This document shows positions 5,701 through 14,401 of a stretch of 22,688 bases of DNA, piece by piece. Below the pieces are notes generated by a model that was not told the origin of the DNA, did not search any database, and was given only the letters and a program-made list of their open reading frames with translations. Source of the DNA: JBEVEP01 sp040512755. Lineage in GTDB: Bacteria; Pseudomonadota; Alphaproteobacteria; Rhizobiales; Rhizobiaceae. How positions within the stretch are numbered: the stretch's first letter is position 1; each line of letters begins with the position of its first letter. The position numbers were made by a program, and so were the translations under genes. The stretch lies in contig JBEVEP010000102.1 of the NCBI GenBank assembly GCA_040512755.1, forward strand, positions 1-22,688. The letters are read 5' to 3'.

Positions 5701-8148
5701 TCAGTACAGGCCGCCACCGCCAGACTGCAGGGCCTTGTTCGCCTGCGGGGAGATGGCTTCCCGCGATCCACTTGCCATCTCGTCGCCGCCAATGACCCAA
5801 TAGCTATCGGCCGGGCCAGTGCCGGGCTTGAAGGCTTCAATGATCACATTCGGATCGCCTTCGTTGGCGTGCATCCCGGTCTTACGGTTGATGGAGATCA
5901 GCTTCATGCCTTCCGGAACCTGAAAATCGACGACAGGAGTGTCCTTCAGGGCCTGGCCCATCAACTCCTTGAAGATCGGCGCGGCGAGCCCGCCGCCGGT
6001 CGAACCTTTGCCGAGCGTCTGCGGCTTGTCGTAGCCCATGTAGAGCCCCACCACGAGGTTCGGTGTAAAACCGATGAACCAGGCATCCTTCTCGTCATTG
6101 GTCGTCCCGGTCTTGCCGGCGATCGGCCGACCGAGTTCGGAGACAGTTACCGCTGTACCCCGCGTGACGACGCCTTCCATCATCGATGTGATCTGATAGG
6201 CGGTCATCGGATCAAGCACCTGAACCGAATTATCGACCAGTTCGGGTTCCGCCTGCTCGCTCCAGCTTTCCGCGTTGCAACCAGGGCACTCGCGCTCATC
6301 GTGCTTGAACACGGTCTTGCCGTACCGGTCCTGAATGCGGTCAATGAGGGAAGGCTTGATCTGCTTTCCGCCATTGGCCATCACGGAATAGGCTGAAACC
6401 ATTCTCATGACTGTGGTTTCGCCCGAACCGAGCGCCATCGGCAGGTAAGGCAGCAGTTTGTCGTAAAGGCCGAAACGTTCGGCATATTCGGCCACCAGCG
6501 GCATGCCCATGTCATTCGCCAACCGAACCGTCATCAGATTGCGCGAGCGTTCAATGCCCGTCCGAAGCGTCGAGGGCCCGCCTGGCTTGCCGTCGTAGTT
6601 TTTGGGGCTCCACACTTCGTTGCCGACCTTGATGGTGATCGGACCGTCCATCACCACCGACGCCGGTGTGTAGCCATTATCGAGCGCTGCCGCATAGACA
6701 AACGGCTTGAAGGATGAACCCGGCTGCCGATAGGCTTGTGTTGCCCGGTTGAACTCCGATTCTGAATAAGAGAAGCCGCCGACCATTGCGAGCACGCGGC
6801 CCGTATGGGGGTCCATGGCCACAAGTCCGCCGGAAACCTCAGGCGGCTGACGCAGCATATACTCGCTACCCTGTTTCTTTTCGACGTAGATGGCGTCGCC
6901 CGGCTTAAGCACATCAGCAGGCGATTTGGCCTTGACGCGCTCACCCTTCACGACATGGCGCATCGCCCAGCTCATATCCTCAAGCGATACGGTGCCGACT
7001 TCGCGATCGGGCTTCAGCGCACCAGATACTTCGAAACCAGGATGAAGGCCGATCGAAAGACCCGCAGTCGAGCTCTCCAGCACGACGGCAAGCTGCCACT
7101 CTGGCACGTCGTTCAGACTCTTGACCTTGCCAAGCGCCTCGCCCCAGTCGCCGGAAATGTCGACGCTTTCCCTGGGACCGCGATAGCCGCGCAACCGGTC
7201 GAACTTCATAAGGCCATTCTGCAAGGACTTGCGGGCAATCAGCTGCAGCTTCGGATCGAGCGTAGTCCGCACGGAGAGTCCACCCTCATAAAGCGCATTC
7301 TCGCCATACCTCGAAATGATCTCCCGCCGGACTTCTTCGGTAAAATACTCGCCCGCAAACAGGTAGGTTCCGTTACGACGCGGTGAAACACCCAGAGGTT
7401 CGGCTTTCGCCTTCTCGCCCTCTTCCCGCGTCACATAGCCGTTCACGACCATCTGATCGATGACCCAGTTACGGCGTTCGATCGCGCGATCGGTGTATTT
7501 GAAAGGATGATAGTTGGATGGGCCTTTCGGAAGGGCGGCAAGATAGGCCGCTTCGGCAACCGTCAGTTCATTGACCGATTTGTCATAGTAAGTGAGCGCT
7601 GCACCGGCCACGCCGTAGGAGCCAAGGCCGAAGAAGATCTCGTTCATATAGAGTTCGAGAATACGGTCTTTGGAATAGGCTTGCTCGATACGGAATGCGA
7701 GGATCATCTCGCGAATTTTGCGATCATAGGTCTGACTGGCATTCAGCAGGAAATTCTTCGCGACCTGTTGCGTGATGGTCGATGCGCCAACCGGCCGCCG
7801 TCCGGAACCCATGTTCTGGAAGTTCGTCACAACCGCCCTGAAGAGGCCAATGATGTCGATGCCGGGATGGTTGTAGAAGTTCTTGTCCTCAGCGGACAGG
7901 AATGCCGCCTTTACGCGATCGGGCACTGCCTGAATAGGCAGATAGAGGCGTCGCTCGCGTGCAAACTCGCCCATGAGCGCCCCATCCGAAGCGTGCACGC
8001 GCGTCGTCACCGGAGGCTCATATTTGGCAAGCACTTCGTAATCCGGCAGGTCTTTCGTCAGGCGGCCGAGATAGATACCAGCCGCTCCCGCGACAAGCAG
8101 GCCCAGCATGATGCCGATGCCGAAGAAGTAGCCTATAAGCCTTATCAT
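5701..8148 (-). CDS. mrcA: Penicillin-binding protein 1A (bifunctional peptidoglycan synthase)
   Basis: Class A PBP1A polymerises lipid II into glycan strands and cross-links the peptides at the outer face of the inner membrane. At 815 residues it is of normal size. One N-terminal membrane anchor (about 3-28) is followed by the GT51 glycosyltransferase domain with the catalytic EDKNFYNHPG block (Glu87) and GASTITQQ at 121-128. The transpeptidase domain has the full triad: S478-S-F-K481 (SxxK), S535-R-N (SxN) and K679-T-G. The PBP1A-type OB-like insert lies between them. A CPGC cysteine pair (621 and 624) sits within the transpeptidase region. The start has a GGAG-type ribosome binding site. 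It is downstream of amiC by 211 nt on the same strand and may be partly co-transcribed; both genes act on peptidoglycan. Confidence 0.96.
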   Translation of the reverse strand: MIRLIGYFFGIGIMLGLLVAGAAGIYLGRLTKDLPDYEVLAKYEPPVTTRVHASDGALMGEFARERRLYLPIQAVPDRVKAAFLSAEDKNFYNHPGIDIIGLFRAVVTNFQNMGSGRRPVGASTITQQVAKNFLLNASQTYDRKIREMILAFRIEQAYSKDRILELYMNEIFFGLGSYGVAGAALTYYDKSVNELTVAEAAYLAALPKGPSNYHPFKYTDRAIERRNWVIDQMVVNGYVTREEGEKAKAEPLGVSPRRNGTYLFAGEYFTEEVRREIISRYGENALYEGGLSVRTTLDPKLQLIARKSLQNGLMKFDRLRGYRGPRESVDISGDWGEALGKVKSLNDVPEWQLAVVLESSTAGLSIGLHPGFEVSGALKPDREVGTVSLEDMSWAMRHVVKGERVKAKSPADVLKPGDAIYVEKKQGSEYMLRQPPEVSGGLVAMDPHTGRVLAMVGGFSYSESEFNRATQAYRQPGSSFKPFVYAAALDNGYTPASVVMDGPITIKVGNEVWSPKNYDGKPGGPSTLRTGIERSRNLMTVRLANDMGMPLVAEYAERFGLYDKLLPYLPMALGSGETTVMRMVSAYSVMANGGKQIKPSLIDRIQDRYGKTVFKHDERECPGCNAESWSEQAEPELVDNSVQVLDPMTAYQITSMMEGVVTRGTAVTVSELGRPIAGKTGTTNDEKDAWFIGFTPNLVVGLYMGYDKPQTLGKGSTGGGLAAPIFKELMGQALKDTPVVDFQVPEGMKLISINRKTGMHANEGDPNVIIEAFKPGTGPADSYWVIGGDEMASGSREAISPQANKALQSGGGGLY

Positions 8149-8303
8149 GCCCGCTCCAGTGCAGAGATCGTGATTCCTGCCGCAATCAGGCTGCAGCTAT
8201 AAGGCCGCCAGAACCAAGGCGATCTGTCAGGTACGTCTCTTGTCGTGCCGTTGTGGGCAAAATGCGGCAGAGCCGAGAAGCCCGTCTATCTCAACCTGTA
8301 TAA

Positions 8304-8329
8304 ATCACGAACTGTGATCGTTGCGCAAC
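8304..8329. repeat. Two adjacent palindromes between amiC and mrcA
   Basis: ATCAC-GAACT-GTGAT (8304-8318) is a perfect 5-bp inverted repeat, followed after one base by the perfect 10-bp palindrome GTTGCGCAAC (8320-8329). They lie in the 211-bp gap upstream of mrcA, next to an A/T-rich TTTATACA. They could be an operator or a small RNA hairpin. I see no clear promoter for mrcA in this gap. Confidence 0.4.
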
Positions 8330-8359
8330 GCTTTGTACAGGGACCGGCTAACTATAGTG

Positions 8360-9640
8360 TCATCCACCGGCGCCAACTCTTCCCTCCGCGAAGAGTGCAA
8401 CGGCTGCCGAAATTCGCTCGGCGGCCTTACTACGCCAACTCGGATCACTGAGTTGCGCTTCATCCTTCGGATTCGAGAGATAGCCAAGCTCCACCAGCAC
8501 GGAAGGTACGTCGGGTGCTCGAAGCACCTTGAATCCGGCCGACCTGTGCGGATTGTTGATCAGCTCAACCGCCGTCGACATTTCGCCCACGAGAGAGCGT
8601 GCGAACTGAACTGAGAACGAGTGCGTCTCGCGACGGATAAGGTCTACCAGTATGTCGGCAACCTCGTGATTCTCTTCCTTGATTTCTATCCCTGCCAACT
8701 GGTCAGAGAGATTTTCACGCACCGCTAGTGCTGCTGCCTCGGCGTCGGATGCCTTGTCAGAGACCGTATAAACCGTCGCGCCTCTGATCCCCTTCAGACG
8801 GATCGTGTCGGCGTGGATCGAAATGAAAAGATCAGCTCCATGCTCTCGCGCAATACGGACCCGTTCGTCGAGACGCAGGAACTCATCCTTTTCACGGGTC
8901 AGGGAGATGTCATAGGCGTCGTTCTTGCCGAGCAACTCCTTCAGTTGGAGCGCAAAGGCCATCGTGATGTTCTTTTCGACCGTGCCATTGGCGCCTTCCG
9001 CGCCGCCATCGATTCCGCCGTGCCCGGGATCGATCACTATCGTAAATTTCTTATTGTCGTCACGAGCTAGGGAAAGTCCGATGGAATCCGACTTTTTCGT
9101 GACCTCTGTCGATCCTGTGATTTGGGTCTGTTCCGCAAGCGCCGTATCAAAGGCCTGATCGGACGAAGCTGTGATATCGGCGACAAGCCGATAACCGCCC
9201 CCCTCCTCATTCGCCAGAATATCGATCCGCTCCACGGCAAATGGACCGCGCGCCGCAATTATTAGCCGCGATCTTCCTTCCGCAATGTTCCCAAAACGGA
9301 CGCTTGTAATCAAACCTCTCGACTTGAGCTCTTTGGGATCGACTGAAAAATTGGTTTCGGGAAGGTCGACCACCAGCCGGAACGGCCCGCGCAATAGGAA
9401 CCACTTCGGATCGGGTTCACGGTCGAACTGCAAAACGACTCGCATGCGTGTCGCGTCGCCGGCCATCTTGTAACCTTTCGCCTCAAGCGGCGCAGCGTCC
9501 GAAGGGATCACCGACAGCAACAGAGCGAACACGAGCACAAAGAGAGCAGCCCAGCCGACAAAAAGACGCCTGACCCTGGGGCGAAGATCAGCCCTCCCGA
9601 TCAAATCGACACTGCTCATGACGCTTCCCGCATAGTCCAT
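8360..9640 (-). CDS. amiC: Periplasmic N-acetylmuramoyl-L-alanine amidase, AMIN + Amidase_3
   Basis: This zinc enzyme cuts the amide bond between MurNAc and L-Ala in peptidoglycan and is needed for daughter-cell separation. Numbering from 9640 (426 residues): an N-terminal hydrophobic signal segment (about 28-45) ending before DAAP, an AMIN domain at about 55-165 that would target the septum or peptidoglycan, a short linker, then the Amidase_3 domain from about 200. The zinc ligands His207 (DPGHGG), Glu222 and His276 (SIHAD) and catalytic Glu384 (LVELGYLSNP) are all present, so it should be active. Start choice: ATG 9640 has GAGG 7 nt upstream; GTG 9643 and ATG 9619 (with GGGAAG 4 nt upstream) are also possible. 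The symbol is by family; AmiA/B/C paralogy cannot be resolved here. Confidence 0.93.
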   Translation of the reverse strand: MDYAGSVMSSVDLIGRADLRPRVRRLFVGWAALFVLVFALLLSVIPSDAAPLEAKGYKMAGDATRMRVVLQFDREPDPKWFLLRGPFRLVVDLPETNFSVDPKELKSRGLITSVRFGNIAEGRSRLIIAARGPFAVERIDILANEEGGGYRLVADITASSDQAFDTALAEQTQITGSTEVTKKSDSIGLSLARDDNKKFTIVIDPGHGGIDGGAEGANGTVEKNITMAFALQLKELLGKNDAYDISLTREKDEFLRLDERVRIAREHGADLFISIHADTIRLKGIRGATVYTVSDKASDAEAAALAVRENLSDQLAGIEIKEENHEVADILVDLIRRETHSFSVQFARSLVGEMSTAVELINNPHRSAGFKVLRAPDVPSVLVELGYLSNPKDEAQLSDPSWRSKAAERISAAVALFAEGRVGAGG

Positions 9641-9693
9641 CACGCCGCCTCGGCCGACTCAGTAAAGCTTACGCGAGACTGCGTACGACGGCG

Positions 9694-9722
9694 ATTAACA
9701 AGTCGTAGCTTCTTACGGTTAA
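9694..9722 (-). promoter_or_regulatory. Candidate promoter of amiC
   Basis: TTAACC (9722-9717) and GTTAAT (9699-9694) on the minus strand are 17 nt apart, each 4/6 to consensus. The start would be near 9687, about 45 nt before the amiC ATG. This is weak evidence taken alone. Confidence 0.3.
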
Positions 9723-9783
9723 CTAAGCGTTTCGTCACCCCGTAACGTGGCGGAAGGCTCGACTCGCCAGATCGAAACGGGGG

Positions 9784-9812
9784 TTGCCATTGACGTCGGC
9801 AAATCTTAAAAG
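9784..9812 (+). promoter_or_regulatory. Candidate promoter of rne
   Basis: TTGCCA (9784-9789) and TAAAAG (9807-9812) are 17 nt apart, 5/6 and 4/6 to consensus. The start would be near 9820, giving a leader of roughly 447 nt before rne. It is the best pair I found in the 626-bp amiC-rne gap. Confidence 0.4.
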
Positions 9813-9819
9813 CGACGGT

Positions 9820-10266
9820 GGATCACCGCAATGCCCGGAACCGGTCCACACCGCCGCATCAATTCTTGTCTGGCGAGAAAGCACGGTTCCAATCGCAAGA
9901 AAATGCGATCGGCACGGGTGTTTCCGAAGGATTTCTTCAAGGCGTTTCCCGTGAGGTGGAAACCCTTAACGTGAGGAAAACGGCCGGGACGGAACTCCCG
10001 CGCCGGCTCGACAGAGCAAATATGGTTGGTCCGGAGTATCCGGGCCTTGGTTGTAACGGTTTCGCAAGGTCACGCGATGGCTAACAGCGCGATCATGGAC
10101 AAGACCGGACATTCCCGCGCCCTTCCCGCGGCGGGCGGTCTGTCGATCGGGCTAAAGCAGCTGACTGCGAGCCACCAATTGTCCGGCAAGCCAGTCTCGA
10201 CAGATGCAAGGCGGGGCGTAATCGCCCGGTTGCCTCTGCTCCTGGCTGCCGGGGAGATAAGAAATA
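9820..10266 (+). promoter_or_regulatory. Long structured 5' leader of rne
   Basis: The gap between amiC and rne is 626 bp with no convincing gene. On the rne strand it holds several hairpins: GTTTCC/GGAAAC with an 8-nt loop (9944-9963); an 8-bp stem GGTCCGGA/TCCGGGCC with loop GTA and one wobble (10028-10046); and CCCGG...CCGGG with an inner GCC/GGC stem (10225-10253), whose 3' arm overlaps the GGGGAG ribosome binding site. In E. coli a long rne leader is the site of RNase E autoregulation. The structures are seen; the role is inferred. Confidence 0.45.
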
Positions 10267-13026
10267 ATGCCCAACAAAATGCTCATAGATGCCTCCCACC
10301 CGGAGGAAACACGGGTTGTCGTCGTTCGCGGTAACCGCATCGAAGAATTTGATTTTGAATCGCAGGACAAGAAACAGCTTAAAGGGAACATCTACCTTGC
10401 TCGTGTTACGCGGGTAGAACCTTCGCTCCAAGCTGCGTTCGTCGAATATGGCGGGAACCGGCACGGCTTCCTTGCCTTTAGTGAAATTCATCCGGACTAC
10501 TATCAAATCCCGGTTGCGGACCGGCAGGCGCTGCTGAAAGCTGAGGCGGAAGAGGCCCGCCAGGCCGAGAATGACGATGATCATGATTCCGGTGATGAGC
10601 GCCCGGATCGAAGTCGCGGCAACCGCCGGCGCCGACGTAGCGGCAAAAATCGCGGACGCGGTGATGAACGTCAGGCTGCCGAAGGTGAAAACGCCGAAGC
10701 CGACTTCAATGCCGCTGATGACCCACTTGATGAAAAAGGCATGCAGCCCGAGGAGGAACAGTCTCTCGATGGTGAGCATGATGAAAATGACGGCGGCGAG
10801 GTAAGTGTCGTCGCTGCCGCAATCGAGACCGACGTCATCTCGGAACCTGTGCGGGCAGGAACATCGGAAACGGAAGCGCCCGCCGGCGAAGCTCGCGGCG
10901 TTGTCGAGGAAGTCCACAACGCCGGCGCCGACGAAAATGAGGTGGAGTCGGTCGGCGCCGAGGATGCGCTGGAGGAGGTCCGCAACCGGCGCAAACCGAT
11001 GCGGCGCAACTACAAGATCCAGGAGGTCATAAAGCGCCGTCAGATTCTGCTGGTCCAAGTCGTCAAGGAAGAACGCGGCAACAAAGGCGCGGCGCTGACG
11101 ACCTATCTTTCGCTGGCAGGCCGATATTCAGTGCTGATGCCGAATACTGCGCGCGGCGGCGGCATTTCCCGCAAGATCACGAATGTCCAGGATCGCAAGC
11201 GCCTGAAGGAAGTGGTCCAGGACCTCGGGGTTCCGGAAGGCATGGGCGTTATCCTGCGCACGGCCGGCGAAAGCCGGACCAAGGCCGAGATCAAGCGCGA
11301 CTACGAGTACTTGATGCGGCTTTGGGAGAATGTGCGGAGTCTGACACTTCAATCCACAGCGCCTGCCCTGGTCTATGAGGAAGGCAGCCTGATCAAGCGA
11401 TCCGTCCGCGACCTCTATAACAAGGACATCGACGAGATCGTCGTTTCAGGCGACGAGGGCTATCGCGAGGCCAAAGACTTCATGCGGATGCTGATGCCGA
11501 GCCACGCCAAAGTGGTTCAACCATATCGGGACAGCGTGCCGATCTTTGCGCGCAGCGGCATCGAGGTGCAGCTCGATCGGATGCTTCAGCCCCAGGTGAC
11601 GCTCAAATCCGGCGGCTACATCATCATCAACCAGACGGAGGCGCTGGTTTCGATCGACGTCAACTCCGGGCGTTCGACGAAAGAACACTCGATCGAGGAC
11701 ACAGCACTCCAGACGAATCTGGAGGCTGCCGAGGAAGTGTCCCGCCAGTTGCGCTTGCGCGACCTTGCTGGCCTCATCGTCATCGATTTCATCGACATGG
11801 AGGAGAACCGCAACAACCGTTCGGTCGAGAAGAAGCTTAAGGACTGCCTGAAAAACGACCGTGCCCGTATCCAGGTGGGCCGGATATCGCATTTCGGCTT
11901 GCTAGAAATGTCGCGCCAGCGCATTCGCGCAAGCGTCCTTGAATCAACGATGAAACCTTGCCCGCACTGCGGCGGCACCGGTCACGTACGCTCGGACTCG
12001 TCAGTGGCCCTTCTCGTTGTGCGCGCAATCGAGGAGTTCCTGCTCAAGGATTCCCGCAGCCACATCACCGTACGGACGCCAGCTGCGACCGCGCTTTACG
12101 TCCTGAACCATAAACGCAGCAAGTTGGTAGAACTCGAAAACCGTTTCGGGGTGACGATCAGCTTGGAAACCGACGAAACGGTCGGTGCCCAACACTATGC
12201 GATTTTCCGTGGCGCGCAAGCTGAGAAGCCGGCAGGCTGGCTCGAAGCAGGTCCCGCCCCGGCCATCGCGCATGTCGAAGCCGAGGAAATTGAAGAAGCG
12301 GAGATTGTCGAGCTGCCGGAGGCGGCTATGGATGAGCACTCCGTCCCAACCGAACATGCCGGAGACGGTGATCGGCATCATGAACGCAAGCGCAAGCGGC
12401 GGCGCCGTCGGCGCGGTGGCCGCGATCGCGGCGCGCCTGGCGAATCCGCACAGGTCGTAGCCTCTCCGGGTTCGGAGGGCTCGGATAGCGCGGTCGAGAC
12501 CGAGATCGTTCAGGCTGTGGAAAGCGAGAGCACAGAGCCTCTAGCAGCCGATGAGGCTTCCGGCGAACACAAGAAGCGTCGCCGTGGCAAGCGTGGTGGA
12601 AAGCGCAATCGCAAGGAGGCTGAGGCCGGTGCCGACGTAGCTACCGAAGCTGTCGAGCCGACGCCAGCCGAACCAGTCCAGGCAGATCCCGTCGAGGCTC
12701 AGCAGGAACAGGTTGCGGAAAAAGTGGCAAAACCGAAGAAACCCCGCCGGACCGCAAAGTCCAAGAAGGCCGCGGATGAAACCGCGTCAGCCGAAACGGC
12801 CTCCAACGGTCCGGAGGCCATAAAGCTGGCGCAGGCGGAACCTGAGGAGCCCCGCGAGCCTGCTGCCGAAGAAAAGCCGAAGCGGGCACGGTCTACGCGA
12901 CGCAAGCCGCAGCAGACCGATACGCTGGAACCCGTTGTTTCCTCAAGTGTCGCAAGTGATGCAGCCTCCGATGAGGACGCCAAGCCCAAGAAAGCCGGCT
13001 GGTGGCAACGGAGGAGCTTTTTCTAA
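10267..13026 (+). CDS. rne: Ribonuclease E
   Basis: RNase E is the main endonuclease of mRNA decay and rRNA/tRNA processing and the scaffold of the degradosome. The 919-residue protein has an N-terminal RNase H-like/S1 region (residues 1-90 and about 245-290). The S1 domain is split by an insertion of about 150 residues (about 93-240) that is highly charged and has an RGNRRRRRSGKNRGRG patch. The catalytic DNase I-like domain keeps Asp464 (SIDVNSG) and Asp507 (VIDFIDM), and the zinc-link Cys565 and Cys568 (CPHCGGTG) are intact. The tail (about 650-919) is disordered, with two arginine-rich RNA-binding stretches (about 707-721 and 769-783), and ends GWWQRRSFF. A related GWW motif at the C-terminus of Caulobacter RNase E binds PNPase. 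The start is preceded by GGGGAG about 10 nt upstream. Confidence 0.97.
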   Translation: MPNKMLIDASHPEETRVVVVRGNRIEEFDFESQDKKQLKGNIYLARVTRVEPSLQAAFVEYGGNRHGFLAFSEIHPDYYQIPVADRQALLKAEAEEARQAENDDDHDSGDERPDRSRGNRRRRRSGKNRGRGDERQAAEGENAEADFNAADDPLDEKGMQPEEEQSLDGEHDENDGGEVSVVAAAIETDVISEPVRAGTSETEAPAGEARGVVEEVHNAGADENEVESVGAEDALEEVRNRRKPMRRNYKIQEVIKRRQILLVQVVKEERGNKGAALTTYLSLAGRYSVLMPNTARGGGISRKITNVQDRKRLKEVVQDLGVPEGMGVILRTAGESRTKAEIKRDYEYLMRLWENVRSLTLQSTAPALVYEEGSLIKRSVRDLYNKDIDEIVVSGDEGYREAKDFMRMLMPSHAKVVQPYRDSVPIFARSGIEVQLDRMLQPQVTLKSGGYIIINQTEALVSIDVNSGRSTKEHSIEDTALQTNLEAAEEVSRQLRLRDLAGLIVIDFIDMEENRNNRSVEKKLKDCLKNDRARIQVGRISHFGLLEMSRQRIRASVLESTMKPCPHCGGTGHVRSDSSVALLVVRAIEEFLLKDSRSHITVRTPAATALYVLNHKRSKLVELENRFGVTISLETDETVGAQHYAIFRGAQAEKPAGWLEAGPAPAIAHVEAEEIEEAEIVELPEAAMDEHSVPTEHAGDGDRHHERKRKRRRRRRGGRDRGAPGESAQVVASPGSEGSDSAVETEIVQAVESESTEPLAADEASGEHKKRRRGKRGGKRNRKEAEAGADVATEAVEPTPAEPVQADPVEAQQEQVAEKVAKPKKPRRTAKSKKAADETASAETASNGPEAIKLAQAEPEEPREPAAEEKPKRARSTRRKPQQTDTLEPVVSSSVASDAASDEDAKPKKAGWWQRRSFF

Positions 13027-13054
13027 CAGGTCGTGTGAACGCTAAAAACTGCGG

Positions 13055-13078
13055 AAAACCGGGGCATTCCCCGGTTTT
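13055..13078. terminator. Strong bidirectional terminator between rne and aminotransferase gene
   Basis: AAAACCGGGG (13055-13064), loop CATT, CCCCGGTTTT (13069-13078): a perfect 10-bp stem followed by CTTGTTT. Because the stem begins with A-run and ends with T-run, it can stop transcription from both sides. It lies 28 nt after the rne stop and 19 nt after the end of the convergent gene at 13098. Confidence 0.9.
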
Positions 13079-13097
13079 CTTGTTTCCGGCGGCCAGA

Positions 13098-14246
13098 CTA
13101 TCGCAACCAGCGTTCGATGCGGTCTGTTGCGGCGATCATGTCTTCGGGGCTGCCTGCATAGGAAAATCGCATATAACGGTGACCGGCCAGCGGATCGAAA
13201 TCAAGGCCCGGCGTTGCTGCAACATGCGCCTCCTGAAGCATCCGCTTAGCGAACTCCATACTATCGTTGGTCAATCGCGAGACATCGCAGAATGCATAAA
13301 AGGCGCCATCCATCGGCGCAGCAATGTCCAGTCCCAGTTCCGGCAATCGTCGCATAAGCAGCTTGCGGTTTCGGGCATAGCGCCCCTTCACGGCCTCAAG
13401 TTCAACGGTGCCCTTGAAGGCCTCGATCGCTGCGATCTGCGAGAGTTCTGGCGCTGAAATATAGAGGCTTTGCTGGACTCTCTCGATCGGGCGAACCAGT
13501 TCTTGCGGCAGCACCATCCAACCGATTCTCCAGCCGGTCATGCAGTAGTATTTCGAGAATGAGTTGATGACCGTGACGTTGGGTCCGCATGACAGCGCGG
13601 TGACGTCTGGAGCCGTATAGCAAAGGCGGTGGTATATCTCGTCTGAAATGACGGAAATCCCACGCTCCGCGCAGACATCGACCAGCCGACGCAGCTCGTC
13701 GGCTGGAATGATAGCTCCAGTGGGGTTGGCCGGGCTCGCGAACAGAACACCTTTCAGCGGTTTGCGACTATGCGCCTCTGCAACGTGAGCGGCCGTGATA
13801 TGGCCAGCGCCCTCGATCTCGATCTCCACGACTTCGAGGCCAAGGGCGCCCATGATGTTGCGATATGCGGGATAGCCTGGCGCCGCGATCGCGACGCGTT
13901 CGCCGACGTCGAACATAACTAGAAAGGCCAGATTGAACGCGGCCGACGACCCGGTCGTAACGGCGATTCGCTCCGGCGTCATGTCCAGTCGGTAGTGATC
14001 GCGGTAGTGCTGGGCGATGGCCTCGCGCAATTCGACGATGCCGAGCGCGTCAGTGTAGCCTATGCGACCGTCGCGAAGAGCGCGGCGGGCGGCTTCCCGA
14101 ACGGCATGCGGCGCCGGATCCGACGGCTGGCCGACAGCCATGGATATCACGGGATGTCCGCGGCTTTTCAAGCGGTTGGCCTCTGCCAGCACATCCATTG
14201 CGTGAAACGGCTCGACGGCGCTGCGGCGGGATGATGAAACGACCAT
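13098..14246 (-). CDS. PLP-dependent aminotransferase, class I/II
   Basis: The gene encodes a fold-type I aminotransferase of the aspartate aminotransferase superfamily; the substrate cannot be told from sequence. Numbered from 14246 (382 residues): the N-terminal helix region FHAMDVLAEANRLKSRG, a MAVGQPSDPAP strand, SPANPTG near 171-177 with the conserved Asn174, Asp202 and Tyr205 (SDEIYH) contacting PLP, and the PLP Schiff-base lysine Lys232 in NSFSKYYCMTGWRIGW. The substrate carboxylate-binding Arg lies near the C-terminus in YMRFSYAG. The start at 14246 has GGAGAAGG 5 nt upstream; the frame is open to a GTG at 14309, but those 21 residues look non-coding. It is convergent with rne and divergent from the M48 gene, so it is a single-gene unit. 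Confidence 0.92.
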   Translation of the reverse strand: MVVSSSRRSAVEPFHAMDVLAEANRLKSRGHPVISMAVGQPSDPAPHAVREAARRALRDGRIGYTDALGIVELREAIAQHYRDHYRLDMTPERIAVTTGSSAAFNLAFLVMFDVGERVAIAAPGYPAYRNIMGALGLEVVEIEIEGAGHITAAHVAEAHSRKPLKGVLFASPANPTGAIIPADELRRLVDVCAERGISVISDEIYHRLCYTAPDVTALSCGPNVTVINSFSKYYCMTGWRIGWMVLPQELVRPIERVQQSLYISAPELSQIAAIEAFKGTVELEAVKGRYARNRKLLMRRLPELGLDIAAPMDGAFYAFCDVSRLTNDSMEFAKRMLQEAHVAATPGLDFDPLAGHRYMRFSYAGSPEDMIAATDRIERWLR

Positions 14247-14338
14247 GCTGACCTTCTCCGTTGCGGGCTGGCCGGATTGGCCTGTGGTCCGCGCCGCCCA
14301 ACGCCGCACAAATGCCCGAATGATATGGGCTTCACAAG

Positions 14339-14368
14339 TTGATGATCCCCAGCATGCCGACTTTTCAT
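14339..14368 (+). promoter_or_regulatory. Candidate promoter of the M48-dsbA cluster
   Basis: TTGATG (14339-14344) and TTTCAT (14363-14368) are 18 nt apart, each 4/6 to consensus. The start would be near 14375, which agrees with translation starting at 14402 rather than at 14339. Confidence 0.33.
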
Positions 14369-14401
14369 AGTTGCCATGCTCGTCTACGAGTGGTTTTCGC
14401 T

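Noticed and set aside
5486..5800. Small frames across the mrcA-prfB junction
   Set aside because: They cover the true N-terminal codons of prfB and the end of mrcA, which are explained by the RF2 frameshift.
9818..10084. 88-aa frame in the rne leader
   Set aside because: No ribosome binding site, no family features, and it lies in a region better explained as a leader. The 10026-10334 frame runs into rne and is rejected for the same reason.
12628..12900. Repetitive Glu/Ala/Lys/Pro coding in the rne tail as a possible repeat or frameshift
   Set aside because: The frame is open to the GWW ending and such low-complexity tails are normal for RNase E.
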